Assembly: GCF_964340395.1 (NCBI RefSeq)
Contig: NC_135551.1
Span: 31,522,955-31,553,954 of the forward strand
From: Glandiceps talaboti
Lineage: Eukaryota; Hemichordata; Enteropneusta; Spengelidae
Direction: 5' to 3'
DNA length: 31,000 nt
Within the stretch, counting starts at the first letter, position 1. Each line of letters opens with the position of its first letter. Below, one piece after another: positions 1 to 10,222 of this stretch. The position numbers were made by a program, and so were the translations under genes. The notes under the pieces were generated by a model. That model was given only the letters and a program-made list of their open reading frames with translations. It had not been told where the DNA came from and did no database searches.

Positions 1-692
1 AGAAATCAGATGTGATTACAGAGCAGACTACAACCTTTTCACCCCAAACCGAAATGATCAACATAACTTCTAGTATGACTTCATTCACTGTATTGTCGAC
101 AGCGTTTCCAAAAAGATCCACTTCTGCCGGAGTTGATAGTTTACCAATCTTAAAGTGGAAGCTACCTAATCGATCAATTACCTTCCTCAGCATATCTATA
201 GCTATAATCATAACACTTCATGCAGTTTTGGTGTGTGCTTGTGTATACATTTGTAAGAAGAAAAAGCGGAACATAACTTCACTGGAGTTGGACAATTTTG
301 TCGTAAATGTCACTGCGCGAAGAGTGGAAAATTACCAAAGACGATCAACACATTCATACGAAAACATTCAAGACAACCTGGGGCATCCGACATTACATGT
401 ATCCGCCCTGGACCGGCTTGGTAGCATACGTCAAGTTTATGAAATGTACACCAATAACGTAAATAATGACAACATGGATATTCAGTTGCCCATCGTGTCA
501 GAGTATCCGCAATTCTCCTCCAACGTAGCAGTTAACCAAGGAACGTTAAATGAGAACAGTGAACACTTTCACGATAGTGCCACATTACAAGATGACAACG
601 TTTCTTTTCATCACTATGACAACGTTAACGAAGTTGACGTTAGCGATAGTGACGTTAGTGACAGTGAGAATTCATACACTTCACTGGCGTGA
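1..692 (+). CDS. 3' end of a single-pass receptor (stalk, transmembrane helix, cytoplasmic tail), truncated by window edge
   Basis: The frame is open from base 3 to the TGA at 690-692, so this is the C-terminal part of a longer gene that starts outside the window. Numbering from the GTG codon at 12, residues 1-50 are a Ser/Thr-rich stalk. Residues 55-81 form a hydrophobic helix (about 174-254), followed by a basic stop-transfer run (KKKKR). The tail of about 140 residues has tyrosines in HSYENI (Y116), VYEMY (Y143, Y146), HYDNV (Y202) and the C-terminal SYTSLA (Y222). None has a hydrophobic residue at Y-2, so there is no canonical ITIM. YENI and YDNV fit the YxN pattern bound by Grb2-type SH2 domains. 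The acidic DVSDSDVSDSE run could be a CK2 target. Position and architecture suggest a divergent member of the Ig-receptor family downstream. Whether it has Ig domains is not visible here. Confidence 0.75.
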   Translation, partial: KSDVITEQTTTFSPQTEMINITSSMTSFTVLSTAFPKRSTSAGVDSLPILKWKLPNRSITFLSISIAIIITLHAVLVCACVYICKKKKRNITSLELDNFVVNVTARRVENYQRRSTHSYENIQDNLGHPTLHVSALDRLGSIRQVYEMYTNNVNNDNMDIQLPIVSEYPQFSSNVAVNQGTLNENSEHFHDSATLQDDNVSFHHYDNVNEVDVSDSDVSDSENSYTSLA

Positions 693-955
693 ATCCTATA
701 TAATGTCAGAGTACACTCCTTTGACAAAATGATACCAATCGTGACTCAAATATGACGTTGACTCCGAAAATTTCAATCTTTATTCACATATTCGTTTATT
801 TACTGATGTGCGTAAAATGTACTATCAATACCTGGTCCAATGTATATGAGAATACTCAAAAATGATGAATTCATTGATACAGATTTAAATATCAAAAATT
901 GATAACTATCAATATTAAAGTGTTCGTATTTTGAAATGTACTGTAACACTACAAT

Positions 956-1105
956 TTTTACCCACAACTCTCTCTGATTTGTGTGCTTCGACGTTCCTTA
1001 TTTTAAAACTTCCTCTAGAAGCAATATTTCTAAACATTTTGAGCATAATAATTGCATTTTAATAATATTTAACAAAAGTTGCATGAAAAAGAATGAACTG
1101 CAACC
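956..1105 (+). mobile_element. partial copy of a dispersed element related to 10223-10839
   Basis: The sequence from TTTACCCACAACTCTCTCTG onward closely matches, over about 50 bp, the reverse complement of the end at about 10795-10839. Weaker similarity (an ATATTTCTAAACATT-like block followed by AGC.TAAT) continues for about 100 bp more. No matching opposite end is visible to the right, so this is probably a truncated or solo copy. It lies in the presumed 3' UTR of the left-edge receptor. Confidence 0.5.
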
Positions 1106-1174
1106 TCAACTTTTAAATACGAAACTGTATTATTGTTTACTAAGATAGCAAAATCTACACTGTGACAATTATGA

Positions 1175-1180
1175 AATAAA
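1175..1180 (+). promoter_or_regulatory. candidate polyadenylation signal for the left-edge receptor gene
   Basis: This is a canonical AATAAA, 483 nt after the stop codon at 692 and the first one I see downstream in this orientation. It would give a 3' UTR of about 500 nt that includes the inverted-repeat-element copy at 956-1105. It is based on the motif alone. Confidence 0.35.
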
Positions 1181-1883
1181 CCATTTCAATTACTGAAACT
1201 AGATAGAAACAGATACACGTGCGCCAGTGGTTTGACGTCTGTATTTGAAGTCTGTATAGTGGCCCTTTAGTTTAATACATTTTAGACAAAATATCACAAG
1301 AAACTCTATTCATTCTACTTTTGTATCTTAGAGGTAGCATGTGCAACTTATTATTGGTTTCTGCATGGTTGTATTAACCAGAGCCAGTGAACTGTAACTT
1401 GAAACGGGCTGTGAAATCATGACATGTTTTCATAAGCAGTTCCAGGAATTGTTACAATGTTGTTTTAGTGTTGATTTTTGATATGCTGATAGGCAGTAAA
1501 CGTTATCTCAAAAACAGCAATGTCGATGATTTTTGTGTTCGTGGAGTGACTCCCAATATGATGTGCAGTGCCCTGAATATGAAGTACCTGGATTGGTATA
1601 CTCTTAAACACTGTTACGATTTGGTGAATGCAAATATACTAGTACAGTATTGTCTTAACCCAAAAGGTTCAACTATAATTATTGACAGTTAAATGTATTT
1701 TGAGTTCTCCAAACGCCTTTTCATTGTTAAGTTTTTTACGAAAGAAAGGGTAAATGGGGGTCAAATCATTCATTGCAATATAAAGTGAAACTGGATTTAT
1801 TTAAGTGGCCATGTTGATAAGAAATCATCAGTCTGTACATATTTGTTGCGTTCCCATTGTTGTGTGTATTTAACGGAAGTTTC
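1181..1883. other. intergenic, no gene recognised
   Basis: AT-rich unique-looking sequence. A 74-codon open frame at 1468-1692 has no recognisable domain, signal peptide or homology, and I do not consider it a gene. Confidence 0.5.
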
Positions 1884-2569
1884 GGATACACATTGACCTA
1901 CAGGTCATTCATATAGGATACACATTGACTTACAGGCCATTCATATAGGATACACATTGACCTACAGGTCATTCATATAGGATACACATTGACTTACAGG
2001 CCATTCATATAGAATACACATAGACTTACAGGCCATTCATATAGGATACACATTGACTTACAGGCTATTCATATAGGATACACATTGACCTACAGGTCAT
2101 TCATATAGGATACACATTGACTTACAGGCCATTCATATAGGATACACATTGACCTACAGGTCATTCATATAGGATACACATTGACTTACAGGCCATTCAT
2201 ATAGGATACACATAGACTTACAGGCCATTCATATAGGATACACATTGACTTACAGGCTATTCATATAGGATACACATTGACCTACAGGTCATTCATATAG
2301 GATACACATTGACTTACAGGCCATTCATATAGGATACACATTGACTTACAGGCCATTCATATAGGATACACATAGACTTACAGACCATTCGTATAGGATA
2401 CACATTGACTTACAGGCTATTCATATAGGATACACATTGACTTACAGGCCATTCATATAGGATACACATTGACCTACAGGTCATTCATATAGGATACACA
2501 TTGACTTACAGGCCATTCATATAGGATACACATTGACTTACAGGCCATTCATATAGGATACACATTGAA
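1884..2569. repeat. 32-bp minisatellite, 21 full units, with higher-order order of variants
   Basis: The units start GGATACACATTGAC and end ATTCATATA, and the period is exactly 32 bp from 1884 to 2555, followed by a partial unit. Four unit types are visible: A (GACCTACAGGTCA), B (GACTTACAGGCCA), C (CATAGACTTACAGGCC) and D (GGCTATTC). Their order is ABABCD, ABABCD, ABBCD, then BABB. This means six-unit (192-bp) blocks were themselves duplicated. The A units contain TGACCT-AC-AGGTCA. Confidence 0.95.
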
Positions 2570-2952
2570 CATTCAATTGTATTGAACATTGACTTAGAGT
2601 ACCGTATGATACTTAAAGTTGCCTGCTACAAAACATACATATGCCGGGGATTCCTAGGTTGGAATAAGCAAATCCTGACCTCTGCCTTGGTTTATGTAAT
2701 TTAATCATGATGGTTGCAATGTTGTACTGATTTATCCTCCTATTACGTCTGTTGATGAGTAACATCTGTTCCTGGTAGGGTCTACAAGTTCGTCATAACC
2801 AATATGACCATATGTAAAGCCTGATATAATGCCATCGGATGTGTGTGGTTTCGGACTTGACAGTCGTAGAACTTTGTTTTACTGTATACAAATTACTGGT
2901 ATGTGAACAACTTCCGTAATAGTTAGAATACTTGACGTTCTTTAAAAATTAA

Positions 2953-3309
2953 ACCACAGGGACTCAGGCTCAGTTAATGTTGTTTACAAATACAAACAAA
3001 CAAACAAACAATTAAACAAATAAACCTATAAATGAGTAGATAAATAAATACATGAATAAACAATAACAAACAAACAAATACTACCCCCAAATAGTCACCA
3101 TCGGAGGGGTATCTTCGATGGTGACTATTGGGGGGGGGGTAGTATTTGTTTGTTTGTTTCTTGTTGTTTATTCATACATTCATCTACCCATTTATCAGTT
3201 TATTTTTTTTTAAATCTATTTATTTATTTATTTATTTATTTGTTTGTGTTTTGTTTATTTGTTTGTCTGTATTTGTCAACACAACTAACTGAGCCTGAGC
3301 TCCCTGTGT
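2953..3309. mobile_element. palindromic (foldback) MITE-like element flanked by TTAA
   Basis: The left arm, from ACCACAGGGACTCAGGCTCA, is mirrored by the right arm, which ends TGAGCCTGAGCTCCCTGTGT. The arms continue inward through matching ACAAATAC/GTATTTG, AAACAAAC-rich and GTTTGTTTG-rich stretches, AATACTACCCCCAA and TAGTCACCATCG. They meet at a small loop near 3100-3114. The whole 357 bp can fold back as an imperfect hairpin. TTAA occurs immediately outside each end (2949-2952 and 3310-3313), which would suit a TTAA-targeting (piggyBac-like) non-autonomous element. No transposase is encoded, and the terminal bases are not the classical piggyBac ones, so the family is uncertain. Confidence 0.7.
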
Positions 3310-3313
3310 TTAA

Positions 3314-3743
3314 ACTACACAACAGTCACTTTCAGGCTTTCACCTAACTACATATAATCCCAATTACTGCAACATGCAAAACAAAGTCTTACAGATTGCA
3401 ATTTTCAGTCACTCAAGCAAACACCATAAAGTAATCAAGTCTGGCTAACAGTAAATTTCCTCGTTGGATTTGCAAATTTAATACGTGTCTAGATGTACAT
3501 TGTGTACATATAGTTATATGACACACAGTATGTGTATTTAGTATCACAGCAGGTGAACGGTGGTCACAAGAGGTGCAAATGTAGTAAAATGGTGTACAAA
3601 TCTCTTCTGTATGCAATGTATATGACTTTGTAGCTATTGAAAACAAATAACTAAATCACATGATCTGAGAGATTTTAACCTCAAAGTAAGACACTGTCAT
3701 GCTGCCGAATCAAGAATATATCTTAACAGAAGGGAGGTTAACC
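3314..3743. other. intergenic, nothing recognised
   Basis: No coding pattern, repeat or RNA gene is recognised. A 77-codon minus-strand frame (3413-3646) has no domain or signal features and is taken as chance. Confidence 0.5.
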
Positions 3744-3800
3744 GTACATACATACATGTACGTACGTACGTACGTACGCACGCACGCACGCACGCAGGCA

Positions 3801-3832
<32 letters not shown>

Positions 3833-4316
3833 TACATACATACATACATACATACATACATACATACATACATACATACATACATACATACATACATACA
3901 TACATACGTACGTACATACATATATGCATGCATGCATACATACATACATACATACATACATACATACATACATACATACATACATACATACATACATACA
4001 TACATACATACATACATACATACATGCATGCATGCATGCATGCATGCATGCATACAAACATACATACATACATACATACATACATACATACATACATACA
4101 TACATACATACATACAAACAAGCATGCATGCATGCATGCATGCATGCATGCATACATACATACATACATACATACATACATACATACATACATACATACA
4201 TACATACATACATACATGCATGCATGCATGCATGCATGCATGCATGCATGCATGCATACATACATACATACATACATACATACATACATACATACATACA
4301 TACATACATACATGCA
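3744..4316. repeat. compound tetranucleotide microsatellite, about 570 bp
   Basis: Blocks of (ATAC)n, (GTAC)n, (GCAC)n, (GGCA)n and (ATGC)n alternate. The (ATGC)n and (GTAC)n blocks are self-complementary, and three separate (ATGC)n islands interrupt the (ATAC)n tract. Because the period is 4, every frame on both strands stays open with repetitive His-Thr-Tyr-Ile or Met-Tyr-Val-Cys patterns. These are not genes. Confidence 0.98.
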
Positions 4317-5052
4317 ATACATGACAGTTTCTATAGCATTCAAATTCCCATATCTACCTTATGCTACCTTAGTCTAACTAGTCCCGTATTTATTTTGTGG
4401 AAATGTTTAAACTACTGATCTTTCTAGCTGACTGATTAAACGAAGATAATATGGTTACTGCCGCTGGTGGCGCAACACTATTACTAATTTTATTACTACT
4501 GTATTATTACCTCTTTGATGTTTTGTAAACTATATCAACGATCGCAAAGCTATAACTTGATGTTTATACTTTTCCTGGCCAACTATTTATTCTTCTATTT
4601 AATCAATTAAATTAGTATAAAAAAATCACATTTCTGATGTCTCATTATTTATTCATAATGAAGTGGAATTCTACCAGAAGGACATGTACAAAATAATCAC
4701 ACTTTACTTATTTTTATCTATCGATCAGTTGACATTTACATATTAAACCATGTAAATTTCGATGTAACCACAGTTTGCTCAAAATCAGTATCATACATTA
4801 GTATAAGTAAAATCAAAGTTTAAACTAAATTCAATTTTTCCAGTATTTTGGTGAATAATAATTCTTTTGATTCAGATAAATGATATTATTTCTTATTGTA
4901 ATTGGAAACAAGTAGGATAAGGCCATTTCGTAAGTACGTTTACTACGTATGATATCTCAGAATTTATTTTGCCACCATCTTGGTCTTAGAAGTATATTAT
5001 ATATGGTACATAGACGTCATGATTGCCAACACCATAGTCTAACGATACTGAC
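4317..5052. other. intergenic, nothing recognised
   Basis: AT-rich sequence without open frames of note or visible repeats. Confidence 0.5.
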
Positions 5053-5686
5053 CATATGTCCTAATAAGGAGTAGACAAAATGAGATGCAGTAAGCCTATT
5101 TCTAATGTCCTAATAAGGAGTAGACAAAGTAAGATGCAGTAAGCCTATTTCTAATGTCCTAATAAGGAGTAGACAAAATGAGATGCAGTAAGCCTATTTC
5201 TAATGTCCTAATAAGGAGTAGACAAAGTAAGATGCAGTAAGCCTATTTCTAATGTCCTAATAAGGAATAGACAAAGTGAGATACAGCAAGCCTATTTCTA
5301 ATGTTCTAATAAGGAGTAGACAAAGTGAGATGCAGTACGCCTATTTCTAATGTCCTAATAAGGAGTATACAAAGTGAGATGCAGTAAAGCCTATTTCTAA
5401 TGTCCTAATAAGGAGAAGACAAAGTAAGATGCAGTAAGCCTATTTCTAATGTCCTAATAAGGAGTAGACAAAGTGAGATGCAGTAAGCCTATTTCTAATG
5501 TCCTAATAAGGAGTAGACAAAGTGAGATACAGTAAGCCTATTTCTAATGACCTAATAAGGAGTAGACAAAGTGAGATACAGTAAGCCTATTTCTAATGAC
5601 CTAATAAGGAGTAGACAAAGTGAGATACAGTAAGCCTATTTCTAATGTCCTAATAAGGAGTAGACAAAGTGAGATACAGCAAGCAC
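5053..5686. repeat. 49-bp minisatellite, 13 units
   Basis: The unit contains CTAATGTCCTAATAAGGAG, TAGACAAAG and GATGCAGTAAGCCTATTT. Successive GTCC landmarks fall at 5058, 5107, 5156, 5205, 5254, 5303 and so on to 5647, a 49-bp period with one 50-bp unit (extra A near 5389). Units differ by a few substitutions, for example GAGATG versus AAGATG. The last two-thirds favour GAGATAC. Confidence 0.95.
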
Positions 5687-6262
5687 AAATTTCTGCTATG
5701 TTAGCGGCAAAAAGATAAAAGGGCCGCTCCCTCAATGTAAAATTTACAACGTATGAAACCACAGTGTTGTACACAGTGTACTAATGTGGTAATTTGTTAT
5801 CAATTTATAACTATTACTGATATCGAGGACACAGTAAATCTTGATCGTCACCCAGTATTAATGTGTACTCTTTCTGAATACCTGTAATCATTGAGTGCAG
5901 CAGTGGTTGACCTGTTTCCGACCTTTTCCTGGTATATCGTATATCTGTTGAGATCTTACATGTCGTCCAATGTAACCTAACAACATTTCTATGTTGTTTA
6001 TGACAGTTGAAAATAGCTAACACCCCCCCCCCCTGCACCCAACCGTTTACTCAGTTTAAAATTGTCAGAGTATCATCTTTGATGAAAATTACTCGGAAGT
6101 TGATATAAACTTGTAATTGTGTGACTATTCCATCTTTTTTCTACTCTCAGACCTCTGTTGAAATGGTTTGCCGTCAGTAGTTTTATCATTTGGTGTTATT
6201 TATTGATTTCAAATTCCGTGTGTGTCACCTTTAACACTTCACACAAGACGAACTCAGACACT
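5687..6262. other. intergenic sequence upstream of the first complete receptor gene
   Basis: No gene or repeat is recognised. A C-homopolymer tract lies near 6024-6034. Confidence 0.5.
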
Positions 6263-6270
6263 ATATAAAG
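6263..6270 (+). promoter_or_regulatory. candidate TATA box for the 6592 receptor gene
   Basis: TATATAAAG-like sequence (ACTATATAAAGCG) lies about 325 nt upstream of the start codon. If used, it would give a 5' leader of roughly 290 nt, or less if a leader intron is removed. It is motif evidence only. Confidence 0.3.
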
Positions 6271-6591
6271 CGAAATATGTAGCGACATAGTTTTGACAGT
6301 TTCAAGGATTTTTATATGCACTAGCCAACTAAATGTGACTACAGAAATGTTGCATTATTTTCATTGCATAAATATTCTAACATACGTCATATCCGTTATT
6401 TCAAAATAATTCTACGAAATCAAAACTGTCCGAAGGCGAAACCGGATACGGAAGTATAGTACGTACATGTACATGTATATACAATTGACAAGCACATTAT
6501 TTAAACACATCTGATTTGAGGTTACACTGGCGACTCGCCTGATCTGTTCGTCTACACATTTCTCACGGCTAGATCTCAAATTCACAGCACC

Positions 6592-8682
6592 ATGTCCCCT
6601 ATCTTTGAAGTACTGCTACTTGTCCTATTTCTTCAACGAATCATAGCTGTGCCTTATTATGGAATACAACCTATGGATACAGAAGTAGTGGTTGGAATGT
6701 CAGTGGAGTTTACTTGCAGTGTTACATTGGATGACATAGAAGACATCAACACATATACGCTATACTGGGAAAAGGTTGGCCACGCTATAATCAATACACT
6801 CAATGATGATGACAGGTATTCAGAGACGACTAATATTTATACTGAAAGACGAGATTTAGTGAATGTCTTTAACATTAGTTATATTTCTGAAAGTGACAAT
6901 GGATCGTCATATCGATGCCTTTTGTACGAAAATGACCAAAATAACATAATTTCAGAAAATGCAAAACTAACAGTTCTGAGGAAACCGTGGTTTCGGAACA
7001 GTTTCCCAAATGTTAACGATGTAGTTGAAGGACAGAATAGAACAGAGCTAAGGTCCAGAATCGATCACCTTGACCCAGATAAAATGACAGTGAAGTGGAT
7101 GCATAATGGAACGATTATATCTCAGAACTACGACATAAAAAATGATAATGATCAATATTCACGATATCGTGTACGAGGAGGAATGGTCATGGGTAGATTT
7201 GACCTTTATGTGAAAGACGTACAAATAAATGATGCCGGCCAATATCAATGTGTTGTCATTTTAAACAGTAGCAATACAGTTATTTTACAATCACCAGTGA
7301 TAACACTCAAAGTTCTGTATCCACCTAGTGATCTGTATCCTTCCTGTATTGATAATTTAAATGATTACTACGAGGAGGGTGATAATCTAACGACTGATTG
7401 TTTAGCACAAGGAGGTAATTCACCCATATTTCTATCATGGGTAAGAAATGGCAACAGAGTAAATGGAACAAATCTGCTTTCTACAAGAGCTGACATCATA
7501 GATACCTGGAAACTGACACCTGAAGACAACGGTGGATATATTAAATGTGTAATGAAAGTACCTGAGATTCAATATCAGCGGCAATGCGAGTATGGACCAC
7601 TCAATGTCTATTTTATGTTGAGGGTTTCAATATCGAGAGAACCAAACAACCCTGCATACACTCCAGGTGATACTCTTACTTTCACTTGTGTACCCAAAGC
7701 TAATCCACCAATAGTGACAGATTATACCTGGTATATTGACGACGAACCATATGTAGAATCGGATACTAGGTTTGAAATAGGGGAGAACAAAGAAACTTTA
7801 ATTCTACACTCTGTGTCTGAGGTGGATGATGGGAAGAATGTGTCATGTAAGGCTTACAATGAGGACACGTTTGCCACAGCGTGGACCATTATAGACGTGG
7901 AAATGATCGGAAAAACTACTGGCTCTCACAGTACCCTTGAAACTGGCGTTTCTCACACATTCCATGTAACCTCGACAACCATGAATAATGACAATACGCA
8001 AAAAACTACTACGATTGGCACAGTGACTCCAGGTTTGAATGTGATGGATGGGGCTCTCGCTGTTGAATATGTTGTACTATATGTAGCCGTGGCTATTATC
8101 GTTCTTGGTTTTCTGTGTTTAATGTGTGTTTATCTTTTCTGTCGAAACCGGAAAAGAAAACTTGGAGCACCTAACTCTCAACCACAAGTAACACAAGATG
8201 AACAACACCACTTACAGTACATTGGTCACATCGATGACAAAACAAATGTAGAAACCATTCAAAGTGACTTAGAGCAGACCAAGCCATTCATAAACCACAA
8301 AAATGACATCACGGAACACGAAACAATGTCGAACACCCGGTTTGAACTTTTGACAGAAACTGACAATACTGAAAATGACGACTTACCACCAGCGATCTAT
8401 GCTCGCGTTAATAAACAGGGAAAATCAAGGAGATATGAAAATGTAAGCATAAATATAAAGAAAGTGAACACTTCCGATACACCGCAAAGCCAGGATGAAA
8501 ACTACGAGACCATTCCTACACCCGAGAATGTATGTAACGGACAAAAAGTTGAACAGGAAAATAAGACACATCAAAATGTTGAGGATTTACAGTATGCAGA
8601 TCTCGAACTAAAACCATCTGACGAATGCTCAGAAGTACACGGGAGAGAAACCGCTATTATGTATGCAGAACTGAAAATGTAA
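6592..8682 (+). CDS. single-exon four-Ig-domain transmembrane receptor with two C-terminal ITIMs
   Basis: The protein has 696 residues and its ATG is preceded by CAGCACC, a good animal start context. A signal peptide spans residues 1-19. Ig1 has C42, W59 and the DNGSSYRC ending at C109. Ig2 (about 132-240) has W169 and DAGQYQC (C220), but Ser155 stands where the paralogues have the B-strand Cys. Ig3 (243-340) has C252, C270, W283, C319 and C332. Ig4 (343-436) has C366, W380 and C419. A Thr/Ser-rich stalk (440-488) leads to a helix at about 492-516 and a basic CRNRKRK stop. The tail holds AIYARV (Y603), RYENV (Y615), NYETI (Y638), and perfect ITIMs LQYADL (Y668) and IMYAEL (Y691), the last ending three residues before the stop. 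In known families such motifs recruit SH2 phosphatases, so an inhibitory receptor is inferred. The ligand is unknown. The coding region has no introns. Confidence 0.93.
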   Translation: MSPIFEVLLLVLFLQRIIAVPYYGIQPMDTEVVVGMSVEFTCSVTLDDIEDINTYTLYWEKVGHAIINTLNDDDRYSETTNIYTERRDLVNVFNISYISESDNGSSYRCLLYENDQNNIISENAKLTVLRKPWFRNSFPNVNDVVEGQNRTELRSRIDHLDPDKMTVKWMHNGTIISQNYDIKNDNDQYSRYRVRGGMVMGRFDLYVKDVQINDAGQYQCVVILNSSNTVILQSPVITLKVLYPPSDLYPSCIDNLNDYYEEGDNLTTDCLAQGGNSPIFLSWVRNGNRVNGTNLLSTRADIIDTWKLTPEDNGGYIKCVMKVPEIQYQRQCEYGPLNVYFMLRVSISREPNNPAYTPGDTLTFTCVPKANPPIVTDYTWYIDDEPYVESDTRFEIGENKETLILHSVSEVDDGKNVSCKAYNEDTFATAWTIIDVEMIGKTTGSHSTLETGVSHTFHVTSTTMNNDNTQKTTTIGTVTPGLNVMDGALAVEYVVLYVAVAIIVLGFLCLMCVYLFCRNRKRKLGAPNSQPQVTQDEQHHLQYIGHIDDKTNVETIQSDLEQTKPFINHKNDITEHETMSNTRFELLTETDNTENDDLPPAIYARVNKQGKSRRYENVSINIKKVNTSDTPQSQDENYETIPTPENVCNGQKVEQENKTHQNVEDLQYADLELKPSDECSEVHGRETAIMYAELKM

Positions 8683-8772
8683 AAATGGTTATTTTTATGG
8701 TGGGACTTTAATGGCAATTTTAAATTATACAGTACAGTATAGTATAGTATACATATGCCTCCTCTTTCCTAG

Positions 8773-8818
<46 letters not shown>

Positions 8819-8894
8819 CATCTTTCTGCCCATCTTTCTATCCATCCATCCATCCATCCATCCATCTATCTATATTTATCTATCTATCTATCTA

Positions 8895-8926
<32 letters not shown>

Positions 8927-9181
8927 TCTGTCTATCTATCTGCAGTCAGTCAGTCAATTATTCTGTCTGTCTGTTTGTTTGTCTGTCTGTCTGTCTGTTT
9001 GTTTGTTTGTTTGTCTGTCTGTCTGTTTGTCTGTCTGTCTGCCCGTCTGTCTGAGAATAAGCGTCTGCCTAACTGCCTGTCTGTGTCTATGTCTGTCTGT
9101 TTCTGTATATGTCTCTGTATTCGGAGACTAACCGTAGTAATAGTCTGTATGTTTGATTGTCTGCCTGCCTGCCTACTTACC

Positions 9182-9214
<33 letters not shown>

Positions 9215-9226
9215 GCCTGTCTGCCT
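8773..9226. repeat. compound (CTAT)n / (CATC)n / (CTGT)n microsatellite
   Basis: Pyrimidine-rich tetranucleotide runs start about 90 nt after the stop of the preceding receptor gene, with (CTAT)n giving way to (CATC)n, (CTAT)n and then (CTGT)n. It may lie in that gene's 3' UTR, since no AATAAA occurs before it. The open frame over it (Leu-Ser-Ile-Tyr and Cys-Leu-Ser-Val patterns) is a by-product of the repeat. Confidence 0.95.
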
Positions 9227-10222
9227 CTCAGTGGTGTCTAGCTACTCATTCTCTCTATCTCTCTGCAAATATTTGTCTCAAGGCATTTCTAACCAGAGTT
9301 ATATTTTATTTCTAGTTTGAGTTCATTGTCATTTTAGTGTGTACCAGAACAATTTATTATCTGAGGTGCAACGATATTTTAATAGTTTGTGTAGTTTTGT
9401 GTCTCTTAATAATTTTACGAAGTTAAACATCCTGTTCGCCGTACTTGTGTATAAATATAGATGTAAACATGAAGAACATGTATGTACATAGTCTGTAAAC
9501 CACGACATCAATACTCGTTGACACAGCGAGTTTGACCTACATAAACTTTACTCACTCAATTTACACAGACATTTGTCCGATCGATGGATCACTCTAAACC
9601 AAGAGTATGTAAATTTAACATATTACTAAGTAGACGTGTCATTTTACATGAATTTACAATAATTTCGCTTGTCTAGTTAAGAACTATATATACCCGGAAA
9701 TAAAGCCAAAATATTACAGGAAGAAGGAGAAGGAGAAGTTTGGTCATCGATGTTTTGTTTATTTCGTAGAAATCCTGAGTATCTTCGGTGAACAATGACC
9801 TAGTGACGTCATCGGACACATCGATTCTAAATTAAGACCCGTGAGTAGTTAGGGTTAATACCGACATGTGTAGTCATCGTGGTTGTAGGATTGGTTTGAT
9901 GTTTACGCACGACATAGACATTGACAATAGATGATTAAATGGTCCATTAAACACAGTCATGCTACTCTACATGTACGTTACATTGGCCATATATACATTT
10001 CTGTACGTTCTAAGGTTACATATTCAGGACGAGATGTGGGAGGGAAGGAGTGACGACACAGTATATCGGAACAATAGGCAAAGTGCTGCTCAATTCGAAG
10101 TGTTGGAAAAATTTAACAATTAGAATAGTTCACCTTTATTGACATAGTTGTACCTTTTTAGCCTGGCTACAGATAACGTGACTAGCATACTTTTATCACG
10201 GTGTCTATCACTGTACAACGTT
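9227..10222. other. intergenic, no gene recognised
   Basis: AT-rich sequence. An AATAAA at about 9700 could be a distal polyadenylation signal for the receptor gene ending at 8682, but the distance (about 1 kb) makes this weak. No other element is recognised. Confidence 0.4.

Noticed and set aside
1468-1692. 74-codon + strand frame
   Set aside because: No domain, signal peptide or membrane segment, and no repeat or family resemblance that I can see.
1826-1832. Other CTGATGA/TCATCAG occurrences (here, near 17462 and near 18578) as further hammerhead cores
   Set aside because: None is followed by a stem-II hairpin and GAAA at the right spacing.
3697-4418. Several long open frames on both strands (about 130-240 codons)
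   Set aside because: They are created by a tetranucleotide microsatellite. Residue composition is a 4-residue cycle with no other content.
5814-6038. 74-codon minus-strand frame
   Set aside because: No recognisable domain, and its start lies in a C-homopolymer tract.
8711-9241. 176-codon + strand frame
   Set aside because: It lies over (CTAT)n/(CTGT)n repeats. Its Leu/Ser/Ile/Cys periodicity is repeat-derived and it has no start context or domain.
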